Shown: in pieces, positions 1-10,954 of the stretch
How positions within the stretch are numbered: position 1 is the stretch's first letter
Layout of the letters: each line of letters begins with the position of its first letter
Assembly (NCBI RefSeq): GCF_003254395.2
Contig: NC_037652.1
Location: 2,567,001 to 2,631,000, forward strand
From: Apis mellifera
Lineage: Eukaryota > Arthropoda > Insecta > Hymenoptera > Apidae
DNA: 64,000 bases
Direction of reading: 5' to 3'
Translations under genes and position numbers: made by a program
Notes under the pieces: model-generated
The model's input: only the letters and a program-made list of their open reading frames with translations
What the model was told of the DNA's origin: nothing
Databases searched by the model: none

Positions 1-546
1 TAAAGGGATAACAATGATAACGATTTATCAATAAAACTATGCAGACAGTACTGATAAGAACCGTCTGCGACAAGTTATCCCGCATGTTTCATGATTACAT
101 CAATCATTTAGGATCATTGCACGGTGCGCCAACATCAACTCTCTCTCACATCAATTATTTACAACTGGATTCGAGGTCGAGCAAAGGCGTTTTTATTTTA
201 CCCCATAATCTCTTTCTCTCTCTTTCTCTTTCTATATATATATATAAATAGTTTATTTCCTTGTTTCTATGTTACTTTCAATGAACGTGAACTTTTCCTT
301 TCAGAAATGTATCAAACATTATTGAAATAAAAGAGGACAAAGAAAGGACAAGCAGGTTAGTCAAATTCTGAATGAGCCATATATTTATATTATCTCCACT
401 ATTTGATTTGTGTTTTTTTGCAATGTTAGATTAAAGATGAAAGAAATTGAAATTGATATATGACAAATTAGAATCAATTTACAGCAAGCCATTGATTTGA
501 TTGATATTTGAATAAGTTTTTCCAACCAATCAATTAAGATTTTTAT

Positions 547-583
<37 letters not shown>

Positions 584-607
584 TATAAGTTCTAATCTTA
601 TTAATCT
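1..607. other. AT-rich stretch, no gene seen
   Basis: I find no convincing coding exon. A moderately GC-richer patch lies at about 40-190. A pyrimidine tract ending in CAG near 301 followed by a short block ending in CAG before GTTAG near 355 has the look of a small spliced exon, but the block has no useful open frame. Confidence 0.5.
549..581. repeat. (TA)n microsatellite
   Basis: An uninterrupted TA dinucleotide run of about 16 units. It is the longest pure TA run in the first 30 kb of the window. Confidence 0.9.
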
Positions 608-868
608 TATACAGGATGTTAATATATTCATGGAATATTTTTATTGGAAGATCAATTTTATAGATCAAAATAAACATAAAAGCTGGTATACAAAAATTTC
701 ACTTGATATTTATTTATTAAATCATAAACAGTTAATAGAAACTTAAATTGTTTATAAACTTAATAAATATATCTTAATCTACCAATTTTTGTATACCAAT
801 TTTTCTTATAATTTCTAAAATCGATCCTGCAAAAGTGATCATCCAGGAATACATTAACATCTTGTATA
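608..868. mobile_element. degraded fold-back MITE-like element
   Basis: The two ends are inverted copies of each other. The left end begins TATACAGGATGTTAATATAT and the right end, read on the minus strand, begins TATACAAGATGTTAATGTAT. Each arm of about 130 bp also contains the internal block GGTATACAAAAATT (near 685 and, inverted, near 790), followed by an AT-rich tail. There is no transposase frame. The structure fits a non-autonomous palindromic element. Single-arm relatives are at 23136-23222 and 25774-25887, so this is a repeat family and not a chance palindrome. Confidence 0.65.
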
Positions 869-982
869 AAGTATGATCAAAACTCAACACTGTTCTGATA
901 TTCGAATAAGCAATATCTAACCAGTTAATTGAGCTTTTTTAACTGTGATATAACTATGTCCAATTATTTCTTCCTTTTTCAG

Positions 983-1103
983 GTGAGAGAGGAAGGGACT
1001 ATCCAGTTGCAAAAGGGAACTGAATCGACGTAATTCGATGCGTGAACAGCAAACGTTTCAGCCAACGAGCTGTCCGCTCGTATTCTAAAGCAGAAGACTG
1101 CAG
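983..1103 (+). other. possible spliced non-coding exon
   Basis: A pyrimidine-rich tract ending in CAG just before 983 resembles a splice acceptor, and CAG followed by GTATAG after 1103 resembles a donor. The block between is clearly richer in G+C than its surroundings. All three frames are interrupted or very short, so if transcribed it would be untranslated leader or non-coding RNA. The left border (CAG then GTGAGAG) could also be read as a donor, so the exon is uncertain. Confidence 0.25.
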
Positions 1104-1429
1104 GTATAGAATACGGCTGGCATTATGAGCTAGTTATCAAGAGGCAAGCGGGAAACGTGCGAGATGGCACGCAACCCATCGCTCGGATTGCACGCGCGCG
1201 CTAACTTGCATACATGCACCGGCTTTGCAATTTCACCTTCCTGATTTAAACGTTGATCAAACAATACCCCCTTACTCTGTACGCCTATATTGAAATCGAC
1301 AGCGGCGCCCGCCCGCTCTCTATACAACTGAGTAAGTAAGTACTTCAATTTCATGGGACAAGTGGGAGTTATGTTATCGAACTAAACATTCCGTAAGCAT
1401 TTGGAAACCGAAATGGTTAACAAACCACC
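1104..1429. other. GC-richer segment, no gene assigned
   Basis: Sequence of higher G+C than its neighbours, with a run of GCGC-type dinucleotides near 1190-1200. A 74-codon open frame exists on the minus strand (1130-1354) but matches no family I know and has no supporting splice or start context. It could be promoter or leader sequence. Confidence 0.3.
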
Positions 1430-2050
1430 AGATATTCTAAGATTTTGAATTCATTTATTATGAAATTTTCGTATTCTCGAAAACTTCGAAAGTTCCAAAT
1501 ACTAAATTTAAAGCAATCGAGAACTTTATTAAATTTCTAACATTTTCCAGACATCTTCTAAAAAAATATCGAATAATTGGATATTCTGAAAATTTTTCGA
1601 ATTTTAAAAAATATCGTATATCTGGAGACTTTAAACATTTTTAGTGTTTAAAAATTCTGAAAAATCCAATCCAAGTTGGAAACTCTGAAAAATTATGCTT
1701 AAACTTAAGAATTTTAAAAAGTGTTTAAAATTTTGATACTCTACAATTTTTTAAAATCAAATGATTTAAAAAATTTAAAACTTTCATGAAAAACATCAGA
1801 ATTTAAAATTTCAGTATTTTTTTTATACTCTCTAAAATTTTGAAAATTTAAAAATTCAAAGATGCATCGAATATTTGTGAACTGTGAATATTTGAAAATT
1901 CTAAAAAGAATTGAATATACGGGACTTTAAATTCCATCATTTTAAAATTTCTAGTATTCGAAAGATTCGAAATTTTATTATGCTTCGAAGAGAATTCGAA
2001 TAATTTATTATTTCCATTAAAAATCTTTAAAAATTCAAATTTTTCAAATA
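1430..2050. repeat. degenerate AT-rich interspersed short repeat
   Basis: About 600 bp built from endlessly varied short blocks such as TTCTGAAAATTTTTCGAA and TTTAAAATTTCGAA, with TTCGAA cores recurring at irregular spacing. No coding potential is visible. It looks like a decayed short-period satellite or slippage product. Confidence 0.5.
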
Positions 2051-2448
2051 ATTTTTAATACACATATAAAATATCTAACTAGTCATTTCACTTAACTTTG
2101 TTTCCTCCAAATGTCTAGCATATTATCTGCAAGAATTTCTCTTTTTTTTCTGCAAATACAGCATTTTATCTTATAGGTCAAAATCAAAGTATACATTTAA
2201 ACCTCAAAGTAAACCGATAAGATTAAATTGTCTCTATAAATAGATATACAATTCCCTTTTTTATAACTTTTTTTTAACAAATGGAAAAAAAGAAAGATTT
2301 ATGCTATTATGTTTCACAGGATTTAATACAATAAAACATAATAACGATTATTTCCCCAAAATAGACTATCATATTGCAGTTGATAAATATTGACAAAGTT
2401 TAAAATTAGGATATTTATATTACACTAATTTATTTTATCGATTCTAAT

Positions 2449-2682
2449 TTAAATATAGAAATTTTGGACACGTATTTGCGTGGGCAAATATGATGTTATT
2501 GATAAACGATTTTGTATTTTTGACTGATTGATGAATATATGACTGTTTTTATTCAACATTACGTATTCATCACTTTCATCTCTTCTTCTAAATTTCATGA
2601 TGTGTCTCTTGACCAAGCGCCAGACTAAGCGTTTGAAGCCAGATGCGCCTTGGGGATTACCTCCATTAAAATTCTTGGACAA
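2449..2682 (-). other. unassigned open frame, rich in basic residues
   Basis: An open frame of about 77 codons on the minus strand, G+C-richer at its 5' end and containing a basic stretch (FKRLVWRLVKRHIMKFRRR). It has no good ATG at its upstream end; a GTAG or GCAG just upstream could serve as a splice acceptor, which would make it a 3'-terminal exon. I recognise no family. It could equally be a chance frame. Confidence 0.15.
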
Positions 2683-5600
2683 CTACCTGCTTTTTCTTTT
2701 GAAACTGCAATCCGTCCGTCAAAAAAAATTTTAGGGACTTGAGAGTTTCATGAATAATTCCGGTCACCTTGGAATTTTCTACCTTCATAATAGTAAATAC
2801 TTTTTCGTGAATCAGTATCGTTTGTGATCAATAACAAATTGAAATACATTGACAAAATGCATTATGAGTGATGCATAACTTTATTTTTTTTTTTTTTGTA
2901 CTTTTATTATATAGCTTTATATCGATATTTAGAAAATATAGCAATAAATTTTTTTTATTCATCACATATAACCTAATAAAAAAAAAAAATAATCTATCTA
3001 TTTTTTTGTATGGAATTATAAAAAATAATTATGATTGCTAATATTTATATATCTGAAAATATTGTTGAAAGTATATTACGAATAAAAAAGCATTGTGCAA
3101 AATGCACAATTAACATTTTAGATATACTAATGGATTTATCAACAACTCAAAAATCATGTTTTAAATGATCCATAAAAAAAATGTAAAAAGGCAGTAAATT
3201 ATGTGAATTAAAATTTATAGAAAATCTTTCGATAAATGTAGATTTTACTATTATAGATTATAATGTAATATAATATCTTCAACTGTTATGAACAGTATAG
3301 TTTTATGTTATTATAATTAAAAATAATAAATGTAATTAGATAATTTCAACATTTTTTTTTAATTTTATATAAATAATCTATAAATATAGATTTGGCTACT
3401 ATCTACTTTCATCTCATTTAGAAATCGTTAATCTTTATCGCCATTCATAATCAATTGATACACTGTCATTCAATTTTTTCGCGGAAGATAAAAAGAACTG
3501 TCACATAATAAGAGAGGAAAAAAGTTAAGAAATAAAAACGCTGAGTAAATCCTTGGATTAATTTTCCAATTTTTCGAATGATGTAGAAAAAGCAATGCTA
3601 TCTTTCTGTAATGTGACATAATTGCATTTTTTTTTGTCTCTTGAAAACAGTATTTTTGAAAACTAGCCAAAATATTGAGATATTTCATATATTTAAAGAT
3701 TTTGAAAATAATGAGATTTTGAATTTGGCAAAATTTATTGGACATCAATTATTATAATTATATGAACTTGCAAATTATAATAATCAATTATATAGTGATG
3801 TGTATATATTATATCATGTTATCCCATTAAATTTACATTTCTTATGTAATCATTATGATTCATATTTCGCGCGTACAACGAATGTATGTTTATGTCATTT
3901 TTTTTTATTTTTATGCGCATGCGCGAAATATTATATATATTCCATACAGAATTGGCGCGTACATGTTGAATTCATTGTTAGAAATATAATTATTATCTAC
4001 TATTGCTAATTTTAATCGGAAGTGAATGTACTTTAAACAGAAACAATAAATTTAAAACGGTAAATATATATATTTATAACGATATAAGTATGCATGTTTA
4101 TATGAACGATTAAATATATAACCAATTGCACGAGTTTAGAAGAGATGCCAACGATAGAAAATTGAAAGAGCATCTTTTGTATTTAGATTTATCATTGACA
4201 TATTTAAAAGCATGTATTCGTGTTAAATATTTTTATATTTTAAATTTTAAATGTCAATGATATATATAACATGCAATCATAGAATAAATAGATATGAGTT
4301 AAAATAATACATATATGATATGAATTAAAATAATACATATGTATACAAAAAAATGATAATTCAGATTATATATGATCGCGAAAGTTAAATATTCAAAGTA
4401 AATATTTTTAATTAAAGTTGTTACATAATTATCACGTAATATATTGATAAAAAATTATATTAGTTTCCACTTATTTTAAAATTAACATTTAATTAATATT
4501 TAATAATTAAAATATCTAATAAAATTGTGAATAACTATAATCATAAATATAATTGTAATTTATTACTATAATATATAATATATATATATGTAATATTATT
4601 ATATTATATATTATTGTATGTATAGTATTATTGTATGTACAATAAAATTGTATATTATTGTATGTACAATAAAAAATATATTTTTTTATATTAAAATTTC
4701 ATATTTAAAAGATTATGAGATTATATGTATAAGTGATAAGATTGTATATAATAAAGATATCTAAAAGTAATTTTCTATAATTTTAATATTAGAAAATTGA
4801 AAGAAAGAAATGCAATTAAATATATTTTTCACAAAAATTATGTTAAACAGCAAAACGAATTATTTTAGTATTATTGAAAATATATAGAATATTTATTATC
4901 AATTATTCTCATGATTTTTCTTTATATTTAGTGAATATATTAATAATACAATATGAAGAAATTTTTATTATTAAGAATTTATTATTAAGATCAATAATCA
5001 ATTTCACAAAAATATATCAAATTTTCACATAAAAAAATAATTCTTTTTTTATAGTTTTCGATTTAACTTTAAAATTATTATGATATATTTATAATATATA
5101 TTATAATGAATTATAATTTCTATATTTAAAATATAGAAATATAAATAAATATTTTTCATTATTAAATTATAAAGAATTAATATTTCTTTTTTTTTATTTT
5201 TTTTTATTAAAAATTTATCATCTGTAGGTAAATAGAATATGCATATATTTGTTACACATTAAATTAAATTTGTTTTTATTATAATACATATATTTACGTA
5301 TAAATAAATATTATTAATGTATTTGAATATGAAGTCACGTAGCATTTTAAATTCCGTTTTACAGGATCTTTTTTTTTTTCATTATTACAATGATAATATC
5401 AATCGAGCCTTGAATTATTCAACGGAATTATGTTACAGTACTGTCTTTCTCCCCTTTGTCCTTTCTCTATTTCCAAGGACTCTTAGAAGAAGGAAGAAAT
5501 ATACTGAATTATTGCAATATATTTTTTAAATAAATATAATATATAAAATAATTTTAACTTTTAATTATTTAGAAAATTATTAATTAAAATTATTCAATGA

Positions 5601-6858
5601 AAAGAATTTAACACGTAAAAATAAAATTACATATATATTTTTAATATTCTCAAAAATATGAAGATTAAAATTTAAGAAAACAAAAAAAAACTATTATTTA
5701 ATCTTTATTTAATCTTTGTCATTATTGTATCAATAATCTTTTCTTATTCAAATTTAAATTAATAATTCAAATCTTATTCAAATTTAAATTAAAATTAATA
5801 AATTTCTTTTTATTTTCCTTATTATATATGATATTTTGCGTGTGAATATTTTGAATATTGAATATTTTAAAAATTAAAAAAAGAAAATATAAATTTGTAA
5901 TGATCACGTGACATAAATTAATTCTATGAAAAATGGATATAAAATATATTTTATAATCTTAAATCATTACAGTGAAATGGCGCTATGATTTTGATCAATA
6001 TCAAAGAAGTAAATAAAGAATATATTTTGATTTATCTAACGCGATAACGATTATAATTATCTGTATTTCAAAAATGAAGGTTTAACTTTCTAATTGTTGA
6101 CATGCTATAATTCATTAGTAATTATAAACAATTATTTGAAGCCTTTATAATTGGTAATATATATAATAGTATTATAGATAAAAAAAGAAAAATTTATCTC
6201 GTTATATATAAAATAATTATCACTTATCAGTTATTTATGGAATTTTAATTATCATGTGTCAAATTAATATTAAATAAAGTTTTGATTTACGTTTCATGCT
6301 TCAACAAAATGTCATAGTAATTTATCAAATTATATTTTAATAAGTTATAACATTATTTTCTTATATTATTTAATTTTATGAAAATAAAAATATTGTATTA
6401 ATTAAAATGAAATGAAATTTAAAATTTATTAAATAAAAATATCATTTAATATATCGTCTAAAAAAAATATTATATTACTAATAAGTTAAATATAAAAACT
6501 ACTAAAACATAAAATATGTCTTGCAAAAAAAAAAAAAATAAAATTCCATTACAATAATATTAAATAATTTAAATATAACCATAATGCTAACTTTCATTTA
6601 AAAAAATATATTTACATAAATTTCATTGAAATAAAATTTTATGTTATATATTTTATTCCAATTTGAATTACATTTTTGTGTAAATAATTAATATAAATAC
6701 TTTTTATTAATAGTATTTCCATGTAAATCACAGATAAAAAAATAAAATAAATTGGAAAAAATGTTCATATATTTTGACAGTCACAATTATATTAATCTAT
6801 CAAATATTTAATATTATTAATATGTTTAAAAAGACAATTAAATAAAAAAAGTAACTTA
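2683..6858. other. AT-rich intergenic DNA, nothing recognised
   Basis: Very AT-rich sequence full of A and T homopolymers. Small open frames occur on both strands (for example 3470-3748 minus, 5317-5529 plus) but are composed of low-complexity residues or lack any family resemblance. No RNA gene or transposase was seen. Confidence 0.5.
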
Positions 6859-7157
6859 CTTGAAAATTTTAGTCTGTTGTATTGTTTCATAGTACTTCGA
6901 CAAAGCTTTCAAAAGTGAACTATAGTTTATGGTGCTGGCCCTCAAGATGTCATCAGCTAGTTCTGGTATAAAAACCGTCTGATTTTTTCGTTGTTTAATG
7001 ATCTCCAATTCTTTGGTGACTAAATCATCATGTAACTTTATATACTTCTCTTTTGTTTTTTGAAGCTTGCTCTGATTATTGTATACTACAACCGGCTCGC
7101 TACTTTCGGTACCGATCAACGTACGTACACACATGGTTCTTCGTTTAGTAACCGTCT
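6859..7157 (-). CDS. candidate exon of an unidentified gene
   Basis: A block of coding character on the minus strand, bounded by a good acceptor (CAATTTCAACAG before 7157) and a good donor (TTCAA then GTAAGTTAC, exon end 6859). The frame is open throughout. An internal ATG at 7137 in AACC-ATG context could be the true start. The encoded peptide is hydrophilic, probably helical, with a Lys/Glu-rich middle (around TKEKYIKLHDDLVTKELEII). Normal composition for a soluble protein sets it apart from the AT noise around it. I could not identify a family, nor find the exons that should follow below 6859 or precede it above 7157. It may be part of a gene with long introns, or a pseudogene remnant. Confidence 0.35.
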
Positions 7158-7265
7158 GTTGAAATTGAGCGTGATAAAAAGAAAATATATTATGTTTCAA
7201 AATATGCCGAATAGTTTATACCAATTATGCACAAGAATGTTATTAAATTTTATATAATGTTTCAG

Positions 7266-7458
7266 AAGCAATTTGGAAATCGCGACACGTACCGACGCGA
7301 ACACAAACTTATGCTATCGCACAGTGCGCCGCTCCGTGGAAATAACCCCGTTTTATATTCCCCCACCAAAGATCGACGATCGACCAATCACGAGATCATA
7401 TAATCGAAAGGATTTACTATTCGAGAAATTTATGATGGATGAATTCAGTGATCTATGA
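7266..7458 (+). CDS. candidate 3'-terminal exon of an unidentified gene
   Basis: Plus-strand block starting right after a TAATGTTTCAG acceptor and ending at a TGA stop. In the frame with one leading base it reads through without a stop for 63 codons and includes RRSVEITPFYIPPPKIDDRP and a charged C-terminus ending in MDEFSDL. G+C content is well above the flanks. No family was recognised. It lies only about 100 bp from the opposite-strand candidate exon at 6859-7157. The upstream exons of this plus-strand gene were not found within 7 kb, so it may belong to a gene that begins to the left of the window, or be a relic. Confidence 0.35.
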
Positions 7459-10400
7459 AAATTTAATTCAATTATAATTATTGTATTAAAAAGAAGTAAG
7501 AAATTATCTTTTATATTTCATATAACACATTAATTCCGGTTTTAAAATTTTATAGAATTAATTTTCAATTTTGTTACATTATAATATATATAGTTTCTAG
7601 TTTTTTATAGTATTGTATTGTTGATTTTATTAATTAATTGAAAATCAATTATATACTTAAAATGATAAACGATTTAAAACCAAAAATTAAATATTTTTTG
7701 CTTTATACATATATTTAGTCAATTTAATATAATATAACGATTTTTTCAAAATGTATCAAAAGCTTTCGCAATTTGATTGATTTTAATCAATTGATGTATG
7801 CAAAAGAATATATTTTATTTTAAATAATTTCTTTTCTATTTATATTATTTCATATTTATATTTAACATATTGAAATTAAGGAATTAAAATACCGTCTCAA
7901 TTTAATATCAAAACGCAAAAAACAAGGTTCATTGAATTTAATTATGATTTATCCATAAAATCTTAATTTATCACACAAGATTATATTTTTTATAAGCTAG
8001 TTAATATTTTTTTAACATGATTTTATATCGTCATGTAAAATTTTATCAATAGAAATAATATAGATTACAATATTCAACAGAAAATTTCAACATATATATT
8101 TATTCTAATATTTTCTTTTTTAGATTTATTTATCAAACAATATTTAACATTCAATATTTATCATTTAAACAATATTTCAGATTTAGTCATTTCACATCGT
8201 TATCGGTTGATATCAATATTTTTATCCTTCATATATTTATTATGAATATAATTGAATATTCAATGATTATTATTATTCAAAATCTATTTCATTATTATAA
8301 TTATATGATATTATGATGATGTGATGATATGATTCCAAATAAATTCATAAGATTAATTCAGAAATTTTAATTTCTAATAATTTCTAAGAAAGAAAAAAAT
8401 ATGTTATTCAAATGTAAAAATTGTAAAGAACAAACGATTGTGGAAAAAGAAGAGGAAATGAACAAGCCGGATGGCACATTTCGACTATGCACTAACGTTA
8501 TCCGGCAATTGCTGTTTTTTTTACTCACTTGATTTCAAATAAAGGGGTACCATCAAACAACATGATGATGAAAGATATTCAAGTAATAGGCATGTTTTCA
8601 AGCTGCCCTTTCATCGATGACACTCGTGTGAAAGTATAATTTAAGTATAATTTAAAATCTAGGAATAATACACAAAAAAGCCATTATGATACATTAATTG
8701 AAATGAGAGATTAATATTTCTCTTTTCATAAATAAAAATTAATTTTAATTAATAAATCATTTTTTATTATTTCGTAATCTTTTCTTCTGCTCCTTATAAT
8801 AGAAATTATATACAATATTAATTATATTTATTTAGATAAAATTATAATTTTATAAAAATTTTAATTTTTTCATTCAAATAAATTGAAATATTTTAGGAAC
8901 TCAACAAATGTTTGATACGATTTAAATAAGATAATAACAAATATCTTATTTCGAGAAACATGAATATATAAGGAAAAAGTTATTTAATATAGAATGTTTG
9001 TTTCATATGGAAAATATAAAGATAATTGATAACTAGGACCAGCTTGATTGATCAATAGATATACGTGACCTGTAGCACTGCATCCTAGGCATCGTTAGTC
9101 AAGTTAAAAGCAATTTAGAATAAATGTGTACGTGATTTCTTGCAATGCTAGAAATTTTGGTATCTTACGATTCCGAGAAATTTTTATATATAATCGTTAT
9201 AATTCTCACGTATCAAATATTTGACTCAATATCAATTTCTAATATAATAAATTGTATAATTCTTTTTTTGTTACTAATTTTCTTTTCCTTATTATAATTA
9301 TAATTTCTTGTCAATCATTATTTAAGTAGATATTAATTATCCATGTTATTAAATATTGTGTATTGTATGTAATTAACTCATTATATATAAAAAAATTTCT
9401 TCTAATAATATTACTTTCTATTTATTTTCTAAATTTATTAAATTAAAATTTTTTATAACTAAGAAGTAAATAAAGATTTTCGAATAAAAAATGTGATTAG
9501 TGAAATTTTTTAAATAAATGAATTAATAGAGGATTATGGAATTTATGCATGAGTTCGCAAAAAAAATAAATCTGGAATTTTAGGGTAAATAATTTAATAA
9601 TTAATTGTATAAAATAATAATTAATTGTGCTTCATCTTGCAATCATCATATGATATAACAAGATATTTAAAATTATTAATTATTTAATAGATTAGTTCAT
9701 TAGATTATGCATATAATATGCTTTTTTTTAAATAAACTTAAAATACTGGATTTTATTAAAAATAAAATGAGTTTAAAAAAAATAGAAAATTAAATAGAAC
9801 AAATAATTGAAATGAAAAATTGTAATAAAAAATTTTATAAAAAAATGAAAAAAATTATAAAAAATTTAAAAATAGATTATTTATTAATTATCAATATAGT
9901 TCCTTTTTTTACATAATTTATATATTGAAATATATTCTATCATATACTTCTGAAATGATCTAATAAAAATATTAATAAATATTAATAATATTATATTAAA
10001 TATTAATATAATATCATTATAAATCACAAATTCTATGAATTCAAATTACTTTCAAAATACATTTTATATAAAAATACTATTATAATAAAAATCTATAAAA
10101 AAAAAAATTCTAAAAATTCTAATAAAAGGAAGAGGATTGCTGTAAATGAGGAAGAACATAAAATACTTGGAATACTACTTAAATAAAAAAGCTTTAATTA
10201 TTGAATTATCTTAATTAAAAACAGATTTTAATAATAAAATAATCGAGTTGCAAGATTAAAAATTATCGATCACAAAATATTTGACAAAATATTATTTTCT
10301 AAGTATTTCTAAATAATATTGCCTAAGTTCTATTTATGTTTGGTTTGCATTAATTATTCATATAAAATATCCTTGATTTTTTTTATTATATGAAATACAA

Positions 10401-10954
10401 TTAACATGAAATACATTTTTAAATATCTAAAATTGAAGATATTTTATAGTTATAGCTCAGTTTGCTAATAAATTTATTAATGAATCATATAAATAGGTCA
10501 TCAAATAGGACACATATGAGAAAATCAATATTATTCAAAAATGTTTATATTGATTTGTACAATCAAAAAAAAAAATTTATTAAATATCTATTAACGTTCT
10601 TATTATAAATTATGATATATTTTTTTATTACAAATTGTAATAAATATAATCTGAAACAAAAAATCATTTCTTTTATAATATATTGTAAAATTAATTAAAT
10701 CAAATTAAAATTATATTTTTGGTATAATTTATTATTAAAAAAAAATTAATCTGTCATTGTAAGATGCTTACAATTGGCAAATTTATTTTATAATTTATAC
10801 ATGGCGTATTACATGAAATCACATTCATTTCGAACTACAGTTCAGATCATAATAATGAAAAAATAACGTATAGAAATAAACTATGAATAATATGATTGTG
10901 GATGCTTAGCTAACAGCGATCTATGTAAAATACAAAAAGTAATTCATAGACATT
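7459..10954. other. AT-rich intergenic DNA with two GC-richer islands
   Basis: No coding exon recognised. Two short islands stand out by composition: about 8441-8640 (contains a run around GGATGGCACATTTCGACTAT) and about 9031-9165 (around GACCTGTAGCACTGCATCC). They could be regulatory DNA or non-coding exons. The last few hundred bases before 10955 are the 3' flank of CAND1. Confidence 0.4.

Noticed and set aside
3470..3748. 92-codon minus-strand open frame
   Set aside because: Composed mostly of Phe, Ile, Lys and Leu as expected from AT-rich noise; no family match, no splice or start context.
4560..4690. Repeated TTGTATGTA blocks considered as a CRISPR-like or satellite array
   Set aside because: Only a few imperfect AT-rich units without regular spacers; simple-sequence slippage explains them.
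9031..9165. GC-richer island considered as a microRNA or tRNA gene
   Set aside because: No stable long hairpin and no tRNA cloverleaf or A/B boxes could be drawn by eye.
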